Shown here in pieces: positions 1 to 8,881 of a DNA stretch of 64,000 nucleotides (its first letter is position 1; each line of letters opens with the position of its first letter). The notes under the pieces were generated by a model that saw nothing but the letters and a program-made list of their open reading frames with translations, made no database searches and was not told the DNA's origin. A program made the position numbers and the translations under genes. Origin of the DNA: SIG565 sp045613385 (GTDB lineage: Bacteria > Bacillota > Clostridia > Oscillospirales > Acutalibacteraceae); assembly GCA_045613385.1 (NCBI GenBank), contig JAZLAW010000016.1, positions 59,858 through 123,857 of the forward strand, written 5' to 3'.

Positions 1-399
1 TACGGCCGCGTAATAATTTTCGAGCAATTTTTGGTTTTTAGGCGATACTCCAAACCTTTCTCCTATTTCAAGTGCTGCCGCAGAGTTTATTCCCCTCTTC
101 AAATACGGACCTATTATAATTACTGTCGGTTCCAACATATCAGGCAACATAAAAAATATAAAACTCAGTCTGAACGGTGTATCGACCTTATATATTGTAA
201 AAGATTTAATTTCACTTTCAAAATCGCTAAATAAATTAATTTCATCAAAGGAGGCAAAGATATTTTTAAAGCCATCACTGAAGAGTTTTTCTCTGACCGA
301 ATCCGGATTTGAAAAAGCCACATTTACCCGACATTTTTTAAAAATATTACACAAAAAGCGCAATTCGTTTTCGAAAAACAATTCTTTTTCCCCTTTCAC
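1..399 (-). CDS. AraC-type transcriptional regulator, 5' part only (runs off the window)
   Basis: An open frame runs on the minus strand from about 399 through position 1 with no stop, giving roughly 133 residues. An in-frame TAA lies just upstream at 424-426. The start is not clear: GTG at 399 follows several TTG codons (402-420), and no ATG is present. The residues 'IIIGPYLKRG' followed by 'LLENYYAAV' resemble the ligand-side domain of clostridial AraC regulators, in which an 'I.GPyl' strand is followed by a conserved YY before the HTH. The HTH itself would lie beyond the window edge. It is divergent from a sugar symporter and a GH2 glycosidase, the usual place for a sugar-responsive activator of such an operon. 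The family call is by eye and moderate. Confidence 0.55.
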   Translation of the reverse strand, partial: MKGEKELFFENELRFLCNIFKKCRVNVAFSNPDSVREKLFSDGFKNIFASFDEINLFSDFESEIKSFTIYKVDTPFRLSFIFFMLPDMLEPTVIIIGPYLKRGINSAAALEIGERFGVSPKNQKLLENYYAAV

Positions 400-595
400 C
401 AAATTCAACAATTTAAACAAACTTTATATCATTATTTTATAACATTTTTCGCTATATTTCAATAGTAAATTAAATAATTTTATTAAAAAAATACAATTTT
501 TAATTAAAATTTTACTCACTGTTTTCAGTGCGCAATATTATAATTAATTTGTAAGATGTTAAATCTTATTACATATGAAAGAAGGATAGGGAAAA
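400..595. promoter_or_regulatory. Divergent AT-rich control region between AraC-type gene and sugar operon
   Basis: This roughly 190-bp gap is very AT rich. A TATAAT box at 539-544 faces the symporter, but no good -35 box lies 17 bp upstream, as expected for an activator-dependent promoter. A short dyad (CACTG-tttt-CAGTG, 517-530) sits exactly where the -35 would be and is a candidate activator site. The symporter has an AAGGAT-type ribosome site just before 596. The role of the dyad is inference. Confidence 0.4.
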
Positions 596-2008
596 ATGAG
601 TAAACAACCAAAACTTGACTCAAAAGGTTATCGCAAATTCGGTATTCGCGACAGCATTGCTTATGCGGCTGGTGACTTGGGTTGTAACATGAGTTTCGCT
701 CTCAAGGGCACTATGTCAATTTTCTGGACACAGTTTATGGGTATGGACCTGTGGTATGCACTGCTTTTAATTGTTGTACAGGTATGGGATGCCATTAATG
801 ACCCACTTATCGGTTCCATCATTGATGCAGACAGACGCACCTATAAAAGAAACAAGTTTCTCGCTTACATATGGGCAGGTTCTATCGGTCTTATAGTCGG
901 CGGCGCTTGTTGCTTCTTGCCCTTCCCAAATGCTCCGGTATGGGCTAAGTTCATAATCTTCATTGCCGGTTATGTTGTTTGGGATGCTTTCTACACCGTA
1001 GCCAACGTTCCTTACGGTTCGCTCTTGTCTCTTATTTCTAATGACGTTAAAGACAGAGCTTCGTTATCAGCCTGGCGTTCTATAGGTTCTATTTTCGGAA
1101 ATATGCTTCCAATGGTTATTCTCCCCTTTATTATTTATGACAGCAACAACAATCTTATCGGTGAACGCGTGTTTATCGCAGCACTGATTATGGGTGTTCT
1201 TGGTTTCTTCTGTTTCCAATTTATGATTAAGAACACTGAAATCCGTGTTGATACATCGGTTACTCTTAGCGAGGATGCTCCTAAGTTTAATGTTTTCAAG
1301 GCTTTCGGTAACTTTATTAAAAACCGCCCTGCAGTGGGTGCTACCGTTGCAGCTATGGGTATGTTTATTGGTATGCAGGGTGCAACAACCGCTGTAACTG
1401 TAATCTTCCAGTCTTACTTTAAAAACGTACAAATTTCAGGTGTCGTACAGTTATTTGCTATGATTCCGATTGTTGTTTTCACTCCCTTGGCTCGTAAGAT
1501 GGTTGCTAAATATGGTAAGAAAGAACTTGCAACATTCGGTGCAATCGTTTCTATCGTTGCAGGTCTCGGCCTTTTCATCATCATGCCGAACAACACAGGT
1601 CTTGACCTTGTAATTTATATCGTTTGCCAGTTGTTCTTCTCACTTGGTCTTGGTATCTATTCAACTGTTTCCTGGGCTATGATGGGAGATGCTATCGACT
1701 ATAACGAATGGAAATTCGGAACACGTGAAGAAGGCGTTGTATATTCACTCCATTCATTCTTCCGTAAACTTGCTCAGGGTATTGGGCCTTCACTCGTACT
1801 TATCATAATGGTTGCTTTTGGATACGATGGTGCAAACGAAGGAAATCAGCTCTGGCACGTTGCAGTTAATATGCGTTATATAGTTGCCGCTACCTTCCTT
1901 TTCTCTGCTATTCTGCAGTTCATCGGACTTGGTGTTATCTACAACCTTGATAAGAAAACATTAACTCAGATGAATAAAGACCTTGGTCGTGAAATTGAAG
2001 AAGAATAA
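596..2008 (+). CDS. GPH family sodium/sugar symporter (MelB-like)
   Basis: A 470-residue polytopic membrane protein with about twelve hydrophobic segments. It has the GPH (glycoside-pentoside-hexuronide:cation symporter) layout: an early 'DAINDPLIGSIIDADRR' segment containing the conserved N-D-P cation-site motif, and a second-half 'YSTVSWAMMGDAIDYNEWK' segment containing the D-x-x-D/E-Y motif. The predicted role is cation-coupled uptake of an oligosaccharide or glycoside at the cytoplasmic membrane. The next gene downstream is a GH2 glycosidase, so the substrate is probably a beta-galactoside or related beta-glycoside that is cleaved inside the cell. Length is normal for the family. The family call is secure; the substrate is inference. 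Confidence 0.9.
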   Translation: MSKQPKLDSKGYRKFGIRDSIAYAAGDLGCNMSFALKGTMSIFWTQFMGMDLWYALLLIVVQVWDAINDPLIGSIIDADRRTYKRNKFLAYIWAGSIGLIVGGACCFLPFPNAPVWAKFIIFIAGYVVWDAFYTVANVPYGSLLSLISNDVKDRASLSAWRSIGSIFGNMLPMVILPFIIYDSNNNLIGERVFIAALIMGVLGFFCFQFMIKNTEIRVDTSVTLSEDAPKFNVFKAFGNFIKNRPAVGATVAAMGMFIGMQGATTAVTVIFQSYFKNVQISGVVQLFAMIPIVVFTPLARKMVAKYGKKELATFGAIVSIVAGLGLFIIMPNNTGLDLVIYIVCQLFFSLGLGIYSTVSWAMMGDAIDYNEWKFGTREEGVVYSLHSFFRKLAQGIGPSLVLIIMVAFGYDGANEGNQLWHVAVNMRYIVAATFLFSAILQFIGLGVIYNLDKKTLTQMNKDLGREIEEE

Positions 2009-2051
2009 TTTTTATTTGGCACTATCGCTTGCAATTTAGCTTAAAACATTT

Positions 2052-2087
2052 AAAAGTCCGATTGTCAAGCGGCATTCGGACTTTTTA
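2052..2087 (+). terminator. Intrinsic terminator/attenuating hairpin between symporter and GH2 genes
   Basis: Ten-base arms (AAAAGTCCGA and TCGGACTTTT) around a 14-base loop end in a T run. The GH2 start is only about 25 bases further on, so the hairpin probably sets relative expression within one operon rather than ending it. Confidence 0.7.
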
Positions 2088-2110
2088 TATTGTATATCTG
2101 GAGGAAAAAT

Positions 2111-4378
2111 ATGAGAAACATTTTAAATCTCAATGAAAACTGGTTATTCGTAAAAGACACTACAGATGTTCTCTATCGCGAAGGCGAAGCCGTAAACATT
2201 CCGCACTCCTGGAATGCAATAGACGGTCAGGATGGCGGGAACGACTACTTCCGCGGTTCTTGCCTTTATGCTAAAACTTTGAAAAAATCGGAGTTACCCG
2301 AAGCCGACCTTTATTACATCGAGTTTTGCGGCACCAATTCTTCTGCCGACCTTTATGTAAACGGCCAAAAGTTAGCTCATCACGATGGCGGTTATTCCAC
2401 CTGGCGCGTAAATATTACCGATTCTATTACTGATGAAACCGAAATTGCGGTTATTGTAGACAACTCTGCTAATGAAACTGTATATCCGCAAATGGCAGAC
2501 TTTACTTTCTATGGCGGTATATATCGTAATGTTAATCTTATTTGTGTAAACAATTCTCACTTTGACCTTGATTACTACGGCGGTCCCGGACTTATGATAA
2601 CACCCACCGTAGACGGCAAGGATGCAAATGTAGAAGTTGAAGTTTTTGTAAAAGGACTTACCGATAATCAAAAACTTGTATACACCATTTACGACAAGGA
2701 AGAAAAAGAACTTGATAAAAAAGAAACTGCCGATACAAAAGTAGTTTTCGAAATTAAGGATGTTCACTTATGGCACGGACGCAAAGACCCCTATCTTTAC
2801 TGCTGTGAAGTAGAAATTGTAGAGAACGGTGAAGTTCTTGATAATGTATGCAGTCGTTTTGGCTGTAGAAGCTTCAAAATCGACCCTGACAACGGCTTTA
2901 TCTTAAACGGCGAAGAATATCCGCTCCGTGGTGTTTCGCGTCACCAGGACAGATGGGGCTTTGGTAACGCGCTTCTCCCTGAACACCACGAAGAAGATAT
3001 CGACCTGATTTGTGAAGTGGGCGCTACAACAATCCGCTTGGCGCACTATCAACACGACCAATATTTCTATGACCTTTGCGATGAACGCGGTCTTGTAATC
3101 TGGGCGGAAATTCCTTATATTTCAAAACACATGCCGACAGGTCGTGAAAATACCATTTCACAGATGAAGGAACTTGTAACTCAAAACTACAACCATCCGT
3201 CAATTGTTGTATGGGGACTTTCTAACGAAATCCCTATTGGCGGTGCTGATGAAGACATTCTCGAAAACCACAGAATACTCAACGATTTAGTACACGATAT
3301 GGACAAAACAAGATTGACTACAATCGCCGCCGTATCTATGTGCAAAATGGAAGACCCGTATCTGCTTATTCCCGACGTTGTTTCATACAACCACTACTTT
3401 GGTTGGTATGGCGGCGACACATCTATGAACGGACCTTGGTTTGATAAGTTCCATGCAATGCACCCGACAATCCCGATTGGTTGTTCGGAATATGGCTGCG
3501 AAGCACTGAACTGGCATACATCCGACCCGAAACAAGGCGATTACCCCGAAGAATATCAGGCTTACTACCACGAAGAACTCATTAAACAGTTATTTACCCG
3601 TAAATATATGTGGGCCACTCACGTATGGAATATGTTTGACTTTGGCGCCGACGCCAGAAACGAAGGCGGAGAAAACGGACAGAATCACAAAGGTCTTATG
3701 ACATTTGACCGTAAGTATAAAAAAGATGCTTTCTACGCTTATAAGGCCTGGCTATCAGATGAACCGTTTGTGCACGTTTGCGGCAAACGTTATATTGACA
3801 GGGTTGAAGATGTAACAAAAATTACTGTTTATTCTAATCAGCCTGAAGTTGAACTTTTTGTGAACGGTGAAAGCGTCGGTAAGAAGACTGCCGAAGACCA
3901 CTTCTTCTACTTTGATGTTAAAAATGAAGGTGAAAGCACCATCGTTGCCCGTGCAGGTGAACTTTCTGATGAAAGTAAAATCCGCAAGGTAGCAGAAAGA
4001 AATATGGACTATGTTCTTGTCGAGCAAGGCGCAGTTCTTAACTGGTTTGATATAGATGCCCCCGAAGGCCGTTTCTCACTCAATGATAAAATTTCCGATA
4101 TTATGGAATCTCCGCGTGGCAAACTTTGGTTTATCGGTATGGGTCTCACCCTTAAAAAGAAAATGGACGCCGGTAAAAAGAAATCCGCAGATAAGAAAAA
4201 TTCGGGCGGCTTTGATGTTGACCTTAAAGCCGACAGCGGTCTTATGCAAATGATGGGTGGCTTTACAGTCCTTCGCTTAACGGGTATGATGGGCATGATG
4301 AATATTTCATTTACCAAAGAAGAACTTTTAAAGATGAATAAGAAGCTTAACCGCATTAAAAAACCTAAGAAAAAATAA
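2111..4378 (+). CDS. Glycoside hydrolase family 2, beta-galactosidase-like
   Basis: 755 residues from the ATG at 2111, chosen because a GGAGG site lies just before it; an in-frame start at 2090 would place that site inside the gene. GH2 signatures are clear: an N-terminal sugar-binding jelly roll ('IPHSWNAIDGQDGGNDYFRG'), 'RGVSRHQDR', the acid/base Glu at about residue 373 in 'LSNEIP', and the nucleophile Glu at about residue 460 in 'CSEYG'. The 'NHKGLMTFDRKYKKDAF' segment is typical of small beta-galactosidases. The C-terminus carries a Lys/Met/Gly-rich extension after the catalytic barrel. No signal peptide is seen, so the enzyme is cytosolic and pairs with the upstream symporter. Beta-glucuronidase is the main alternative. 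Confidence 0.9.
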   Translation: MRNILNLNENWLFVKDTTDVLYREGEAVNIPHSWNAIDGQDGGNDYFRGSCLYAKTLKKSELPEADLYYIEFCGTNSSADLYVNGQKLAHHDGGYSTWRVNITDSITDETEIAVIVDNSANETVYPQMADFTFYGGIYRNVNLICVNNSHFDLDYYGGPGLMITPTVDGKDANVEVEVFVKGLTDNQKLVYTIYDKEEKELDKKETADTKVVFEIKDVHLWHGRKDPYLYCCEVEIVENGEVLDNVCSRFGCRSFKIDPDNGFILNGEEYPLRGVSRHQDRWGFGNALLPEHHEEDIDLICEVGATTIRLAHYQHDQYFYDLCDERGLVIWAEIPYISKHMPTGRENTISQMKELVTQNYNHPSIVVWGLSNEIPIGGADEDILENHRILNDLVHDMDKTRLTTIAAVSMCKMEDPYLLIPDVVSYNHYFGWYGGDTSMNGPWFDKFHAMHPTIPIGCSEYGCEALNWHTSDPKQGDYPEEYQAYYHEELIKQLFTRKYMWATHVWNMFDFGADARNEGGENGQNHKGLMTFDRKYKKDAFYAYKAWLSDEPFVHVCGKRYIDRVEDVTKITVYSNQPEVELFVNGESVGKKTAEDHFFYFDVKNEGESTIVARAGELSDESKIRKVAERNMDYVLVEQGAVLNWFDIDAPEGRFSLNDKISDIMESPRGKLWFIGMGLTLKKKMDAGKKKSADKKNSGGFDVDLKADSGLMQMMGGFTVLRLTGMMGMMNISFTKEELLKMNKKLNRIKKPKKK

Positions 4379-4387
4379 ATATTACTA

Positions 4388-4426
4388 ACAAAAACACACG
4401 ATGGTTCATCCATCGTGTGTTTTTGT
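4388..4426. terminator. Bidirectional intrinsic terminator
   Basis: A 17-base perfect inverted repeat (ACAAAAACACACGATGG and its complement) with a 5-base loop, A-rich on the left and T-rich on the right. It ends both the GH2 gene on the plus strand and the membrane protein gene on the minus strand. Confidence 0.85.
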
Positions 4427-4431
4427 TTTAA

Positions 4432-5382
4432 TTATTCTAAATTCTCTCCGATTGCAGCTTCAAGTGATATCATACTATCGGTATCTATATCTTTTTTTCT
4501 CTTTGCAAGTGACTTTTTAATCAATACATAGGCTACAATAAGTACTGTGGCAACAACAAGAATTACTGCCGTACGGATAACCATACCTTTAGTAAACTCG
4601 TTTATAAACCCACCTAAAATACCACCTATAAGCCCCTCAGCTCCTAAGAAAGCATTAATTGCAGAAGAACCGATTAAAAGTGCTACACACACAATCACTA
4701 AAAATCCTGATGCTATAAATAAATCAATCGACAACCATCTGACACCCTTAAAATCAAAGAGTCGGCAAAGGAAAATAAGTAAAGCAACTATAACCATTGC
4801 GCCGATAATTGTAGGCTTTATGGAATTAACGCGACCGACTATATCAAACGTTCCTTGTAACTCAGGGTTTCCTGTTGTTACTTGCGCTATAATCTCCTTC
4901 GGGTCCGGCAGTTTTTCCATAATTTTATCTACATTTTCGGTAATTGCCGATTGAACTGTTTGTTTGATTTCCTCTTCGGGAACATCAGGCATTTCTACCC
5001 CGTGTTTCTTCATAACAGCGACTATTTCATCAATATTTTCATCTACAATCCCTTGAAAAGCCTCCGGCGTAAACTTGGATTCAATTTCCTTACCACCCAG
5101 ACTATTGGTTATATCGGTTGCATAAAGTTCAACCAATTCTTTGGCAGCATCTGTTTTCAACAATTCAGATGTGCCCTCAGGCATAATATCTTCTATACTG
5201 CCCACCGGTATAAACTCTGTTATATCAACACTTGTTATCGCATCGGTTAAAATTTCCGGTTTTATAAGTGACAACGATGAAAAAACAATCGGTGTCGCTA
5301 TCAAAGAAATTATAAGGACAATGCTTAATATCCACGCAAAAATAATTCCAAACACATTTAAAACTTTTTTACCTTTGCTCAT
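4432..5382 (-). CDS. Unknown membrane protein, four predicted TM segments
   Basis: 316 residues, not assigned to a named family. One N-terminal TM segment (about residues 8-34) is followed by an acidic extracytoplasmic region of about 155 residues that may be helical ('EIESKF..EAFQGIVDENIDEIVAVM', 'AITENVDKIMEKLPDP'). Three TM segments follow (about 190-210, 220-245 and 270-290), then a basic tail (KKSLAKRKKD) at the cytoplasmic face. There is no lipobox and no recognisable enzyme motif. The gene is monocistronic between two terminators. The topology resembles sensor or envelope-stress membrane proteins, but no function can be given. Confidence 0.75.
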   Translation of the reverse strand: MSKGKKVLNVFGIIFAWILSIVLIISLIATPIVFSSLSLIKPEILTDAITSVDITEFIPVGSIEDIMPEGTSELLKTDAAKELVELYATDITNSLGGKEIESKFTPEAFQGIVDENIDEIVAVMKKHGVEMPDVPEEEIKQTVQSAITENVDKIMEKLPDPKEIIAQVTTGNPELQGTFDIVGRVNSIKPTIIGAMVIVALLIFLCRLFDFKGVRWLSIDLFIASGFLVIVCVALLIGSSAINAFLGAEGLIGGILGGFINEFTKGMVIRTAVILVVATVLIVAYVLIKKSLAKRKKDIDTDSMISLEAAIGENLE

Positions 5383-5393
5383 AAAAATTCTCC

Positions 5394-5434
5394 TAAAAAA
5401 ATTAAGTTATGCTGTTTTGCATAACTTAATTTTA
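5394..5434 (-). terminator. Intrinsic terminator after the M23 peptidase gene
   Basis: Twelve-base arms (ATTAAGTTATGC and complement) around a 6-base loop. Read on the minus strand, the stem is followed by a run of T. Confidence 0.75.
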
Positions 5435-5474
5435 ATTTAATATATTACAAAAGTCAATTAAAACACCGAAGTTT

Positions 5475-6737
5475 TTATCTTAATGCAAAATATTTCTCGG
5501 GATTAACCTGCGTTCCATTTATCAGAATTTCGAAATGAAGATGTGGTCCTGATGAATTACCGCTACTTCCAACCTTGGCTATTACCTGTCCTTTTTTCAC
5601 ATAAGTTCCTTCTTTATAAAGAAGCTTACTACAGTGAGCATATCGAGATTTCACGCCGTTACCGTGGTCTATTTCAACCATATATCCGTATCCACCACTC
5701 CAACGTGATTTAGTAATAGTACCCGCTTTGGTTGCCAGAATATCCGCACCCTGCAACGAGCTCGAACTCAAAGAGCGTCCAATGTCAAGACCTTTATGTC
5801 CTCTGCCATCTCCCCAGTAGGATGTGATTCTCCAAGGAGCATTTATAGGCCACAAAAAATCAGAAAGTGCAGTCGGCGCTTTAGAACTTGGCGAAGGTTT
5901 TACCGCGGTGCCTGTGGTGATTACCTTATTAACCACTTGGGTTACGCAAACATCGGTTACCGTAGGTTCGCCCGACACAACACCATTTAAATAGTTAGTC
6001 GTTGTTGTCACCCTGTTTACGCCATTAACACCTTTTGTTGTCACTTCAGAATATCCTTGATATTTGCTTGATGTTTCTTTATACACAGTCTTATAAGGTG
6101 TTTCATATGTTGTAACTTTAGTTACCGTTGTAGCGACATTTAGGCCTTTAACAAAATCCTTAATTTCTTCTTCTGTCGATAATAAAGTGTTATCCGAGTA
6201 CACTGTTTTATAATCGAGCTTGTCCAATAGCTTACTTTCACTCTCAGCACCTTCTATATCAAAACCATGCAGGTGCTCGTTCAGGAGTTGTTCTATATAA
6301 TCTTTATCGGTTACATATAATTTCTGAGTATCGTTCAACATAACCGCAAAAGATGGTGATACAGTTGTTGTTCTTTCCAGAATCGAACCTGACAAAGCTT
6401 CTACAGTTGTTTTTTCGGTTTCGAATGACAGCACAGGTTTTATAACAAATTCCGCTAATTCTATATCATCATAATTTTCTGATACAATTCCACTCAAAGT
6501 CATTTCACGGGCCGCATCATATACTTGTGTGTTTTCAATATGTGCTACCTTTTCGCCGCCATACATAACATCATAAGATATACGTACACCTACAATATAA
6601 AGTGAAACTACCGATACTATCACGGATAATAAAACAGCAACTAAAACTCTACTAACGTTTCCCGATGGGGCAATGGCTTTTATTGTTTTAACAAGCATTG
6701 CCTTTTTATCAACCGCAAGACTATGTTTATATTTCAT
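5475..6737 (-). CDS. Membrane-anchored M23 (LytM-type) peptidase with a G5 domain
   Basis: 420 residues. An N-terminal TM anchor (about residues 33-52, 'VLVAVLLSVIVSVVSLYIVG') is followed by an extracytoplasmic stalk, a G5 domain (about 200-275, rich in Thr/Val with 'TYETPYKTVYKETSSKYQG'), and a C-terminal M23 metallopeptidase domain. The zinc-site motifs are present: H in 'GHKGLDIG' with its Asp, and 'HLHFEI'. M23 enzymes cleave peptidoglycan peptide cross-bridges or act as cell-wall scaffolds; since the metal ligands are intact, this one is probably active. The order anchor-stalk-G5-M23 is common in spore-forming Firmicutes. The gene is monocistronic. Confidence 0.88.
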   Translation of the reverse strand: MKYKHSLAVDKKAMLVKTIKAIAPSGNVSRVLVAVLLSVIVSVVSLYIVGVRISYDVMYGGEKVAHIENTQVYDAAREMTLSGIVSENYDDIELAEFVIKPVLSFETEKTTVEALSGSILERTTTVSPSFAVMLNDTQKLYVTDKDYIEQLLNEHLHGFDIEGAESESKLLDKLDYKTVYSDNTLLSTEEEIKDFVKGLNVATTVTKVTTYETPYKTVYKETSSKYQGYSEVTTKGVNGVNRVTTTTNYLNGVVSGEPTVTDVCVTQVVNKVITTGTAVKPSPSSKAPTALSDFLWPINAPWRITSYWGDGRGHKGLDIGRSLSSSSLQGADILATKAGTITKSRWSGGYGYMVEIDHGNGVKSRYAHCSKLLYKEGTYVKKGQVIAKVGSSGNSSGPHLHFEILINGTQVNPEKYFALR

Positions 6738-6841
6738 TAAACTTGCCCCTTCCCATAAAATTTCACCTTTTTTATTATACCAAATTGTCGAAAAAATGCA
6801 ACCATTTAGGCGGAATTGTAACCAAATAGGAAAGTATTACA

Positions 6842-6878
6842 TAAAAAAGTTCCGTACCGATTAACTCGGTACGGAACT
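6842..6878 (-). terminator. Intrinsic terminator of the rpsB-tsf operon
   Basis: Thirteen-base perfect arms (AGTTCCGTACCGA and complement) with a 5-base loop, followed on the minus strand by a T6 run. Confidence 0.9.
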
Positions 6879-6890
6879 GGTTTTATAATC

Positions 6891-7802
6891 TTATTTTACC
6901 ATCTTTGCAATTTCTTCTGCAAAATTATCAACGCGCTTTTCGATACCCTCGCCCTTTTCAAAACGAACGAACGAAACAGCCTTGATGTCTGTGCCTAATT
7001 CCTTAGCAACAGATTCGATGTACTTACCAACGGTAAGGTCACCGTCAATAACATACTGCTGTTCGAGTAAGCAGTTTTCTTTGTAGTATTTGCCGATTTT
7101 ACCTTCAACAATCTTAGCAAGAACTGCATCGGGCTTGCCAGCCATTTTCGGATCTTCTTTCATCTGGGCGATTAAGATATCCTTTTCCTTCTGCAGAACT
7201 TCTGCCGGAACAGATGCAGGGTCAAGGTAGCTCGGGTTCATAGCAGCAATCTGCATTGCTACGTTTTTACCCATTGCTACAAAGTTAGCATCATCAGCTG
7301 CAATATCGGTATCGAATTTAACCATAACACCGATTTTACCACCGGCGTGTACATAGGAAACGAGTTTACCCTCGTAACGTTCAAAACGGCGAACTTTAAT
7401 GTTTTCACGAATAGCAAGGAAAAGTTCCTGTACCATTTCTTCAACAGTCTGACCGTTAACTGTGCATTTAAGGAGCGCATCCATATCTGCAGGGTTCTGG
7501 TCAATAACGATATCTGTAATTTTATTAGCCAAAGCTTTGAAAGGTTCACCGTTAGCAACGAAGTCGGTTTCAGCATTCATTTCAAGAACTGCACCTACAC
7601 CGCCCTTAACAACTGCACAAACTGTACCTTCAGCGGCAACTCTACCAGCTTTTTTTGCTTGGGAAGCAAGACCTTTTTCTCTAAGAAAATCTATTGCTGC
7701 ATCCATATCACCGTTGCATTCGGTAAGTGCCTTTTTACAGTCCATCATACCGCAACCGGTTTTTTCACGCAAAGCCTGTACATCTTTTGCTGTAAAAGCC
7801 AT
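6891..7802 (-). CDS. tsf: Translation elongation factor Ts
   Basis: 303 residues from the ATG at 7802, preceded by GGAGG; a longer in-frame start at 7817 is less likely. EF-Ts recharges EF-Tu with GTP. The N-terminal UBA-like segment 'VQALREKTGCGMMDCKKAL' and 'AAIDFLREKG' are diagnostic, followed by the 'ETDFVANGEPF' core that contacts EF-Tu. The gene directly follows rpsB, the conserved bacterial order, and ends at a strong terminator. Confidence 0.98.
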   Translation of the reverse strand: MAFTAKDVQALREKTGCGMMDCKKALTECNGDMDAAIDFLREKGLASQAKKAGRVAAEGTVCAVVKGGVGAVLEMNAETDFVANGEPFKALANKITDIVIDQNPADMDALLKCTVNGQTVEEMVQELFLAIRENIKVRRFERYEGKLVSYVHAGGKIGVMVKFDTDIAADDANFVAMGKNVAMQIAAMNPSYLDPASVPAEVLQKEKDILIAQMKEDPKMAGKPDAVLAKIVEGKIGKYYKENCLLEQQYVIDGDLTVGKYIESVAKELGTDIKAVSFVRFEKGEGIEKRVDNFAEEIAKMVK

Positions 7803-7824
7803 TGTTATTTCCTCCAATAATTAA

Positions 7825-8577
7825 TTATTCAGCTGCTTCTTCAGCAACTTCTTCTACTGCTTCTTCAACTTCTTCAGCTTCAGGAGCAGACTGTTCGCCC
7901 TGTTTTGCTTCGATAACTGCAGAAGCGATTGTTTCAGCGATAAGTTTTACTGCGCGGATAGCATCATCGTTACCCGGAATTACAGCATCAACTTCATCAG
8001 GGTCACAGTTGGTGTCGCAGATTGCAATAATCGGAATACCAAGCTTCTTGGCTTCTGCAACAGCAATTCTCTCTTTTCTGGGGTCAACGATAAATAATGC
8101 ACCGGGAATCTTGGTCATATTTTCGATACCGCCAAGGAATTTTTCAAGTTTTTCAATTTCTAACTTTAGACTTGCAACTTCCTTTTTGGGGAGAAGGTCG
8201 AATGTACCGTTTTCTTCCATTTCACGAAGTTGTTTAAGTCTTCTGATACGACCGCGGATTGTTGTGAAGTTTGTGAGCATACCGCCAAGCCAACGAGCGT
8301 TTACGAAAGGCATTTCGCAACGGATAGCTTCTTCCTTAACAGAATCCTGAGCCTGTTTTTTGGTACCTACGAAAAGGATATCGCCACCGTTTTCAACGAT
8401 TTCACGAGCAAAAGTATATGCTTCGTTGAGTTTCTTAACGGTCTTCTGAAGGTCGATAATGTAAATACCGTTACGCTCTGTAAAAATATACGGAGCCATT
8501 TTGGGGTTCCAGCGTCTTGTCTGATGTCCAAAGTGAACACCTGCTTCAAGCAACTGTTCCTTTGATACTACTCCCAT
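7825..8577 (-). CDS. rpsB: 30S ribosomal protein S2
   Basis: 250 residues from the ATG at 8577 ('MGVVSKEQLLEAGVHFGHQ'), which has AGGAGG just upstream. The frame stays open upstream to a GTG at 8646, but that extension covers the ribosome site and is probably not translated. The S2 hallmarks 'GVHFGHQTRRWNPKM', 'LWVVDPRKE'-like 'LFIVDPRKE' and 'IPIIAICDTNCDPD' are present. An acidic Glu/Ala-rich tail follows. It forms a two-gene operon with tsf. Confidence 0.98.
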   Translation of the reverse strand: MGVVSKEQLLEAGVHFGHQTRRWNPKMAPYIFTERNGIYIIDLQKTVKKLNEAYTFAREIVENGGDILFVGTKKQAQDSVKEEAIRCEMPFVNARWLGGMLTNFTTIRGRIRRLKQLREMEENGTFDLLPKKEVASLKLEIEKLEKFLGGIENMTKIPGALFIVDPRKERIAVAEAKKLGIPIIAICDTNCDPDEVDAVIPGNDDAIRAVKLIAETIASAVIEAKQGEQSAPEAEEVEEAVEEVAEEAAE

Positions 8578-8700
8578 TTGTTTTTCCTCCTGAGGTTCTT
8601 CCTCCATCTCGCTTATGACGGGAACGTCGTGTAGTGCCGACGCCACCTGCCCGAATAACCACGAAATGTGTGTAATATTTTGTCTGCCTATAAGACAGCT
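8578..8700 (-). promoter_or_regulatory. Long rpsB 5' leader
   Basis: About 120 bases lie between the rpsB promoter and its start codon, long enough for the ribosomal-protein autoregulation common in rpsB operons. Part of it can fold (GGCGTCGG...CCGACGCC-like pieces around 8625-8650), but I cannot assign it to a described leader class. Confidence 0.35.
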
Positions 8701-8705
8701 GATAA

Positions 8706-8734
8706 ATTATACCATAAAGTATTCACGATTTCAA
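8706..8734 (-). promoter_or_regulatory. Sigma-A promoter of rpsB-tsf
   Basis: TTGAAA (8729-8734) and TATAAT (8706-8711), read on the minus strand, with exact 17-base spacing. Confidence 0.85.
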
Positions 8735-8814
8735 GTGTTTTTTTATTTATATTATATACTTTTTTAAAAAGCTCAAAAATCTACAAATATACGACACTTT
8801 TAGCGGTTTTCTTC

Positions 8815-8843
8815 TTGACTTTAAGATGGCTACTTGATATAAT
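8815..8843 (+). promoter_or_regulatory. Sigma-A promoter of guaB
   Basis: TTGACT (8815-8820) and TATAAT (8838-8843) with 17-base spacing. The leader to the ATG at 8882 is only about 30 bases, too short for a purine riboswitch. Confidence 0.85.
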
Positions 8844-8881
8844 TTTTAATAATATAGATTTAATAGACAAAGGAGAAGATT

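Noticed and set aside
290..320. TPsiC-like sequence suggesting a tRNA near the left edge
   Set aside because: No acceptor or anticodon arms pair around it, and it lies inside the AraC-type frame.
1067..1432. Antisense frames inside the symporter, rpsB, glyA, feoB and other genes
   Set aside because: They lie opposite strongly conserved genes and lack ribosome sites and family similarity.
8578..8646. N-terminally extended S2 protein starting at GTG 8646
   Set aside because: The extension overlaps the AGGAGG ribosome site and has no S2 similarity; the family start is at 8577.
8843..8881. Purine riboswitch upstream of guaB
   Set aside because: The leader is about 30 bases, too short for a known purine aptamer.
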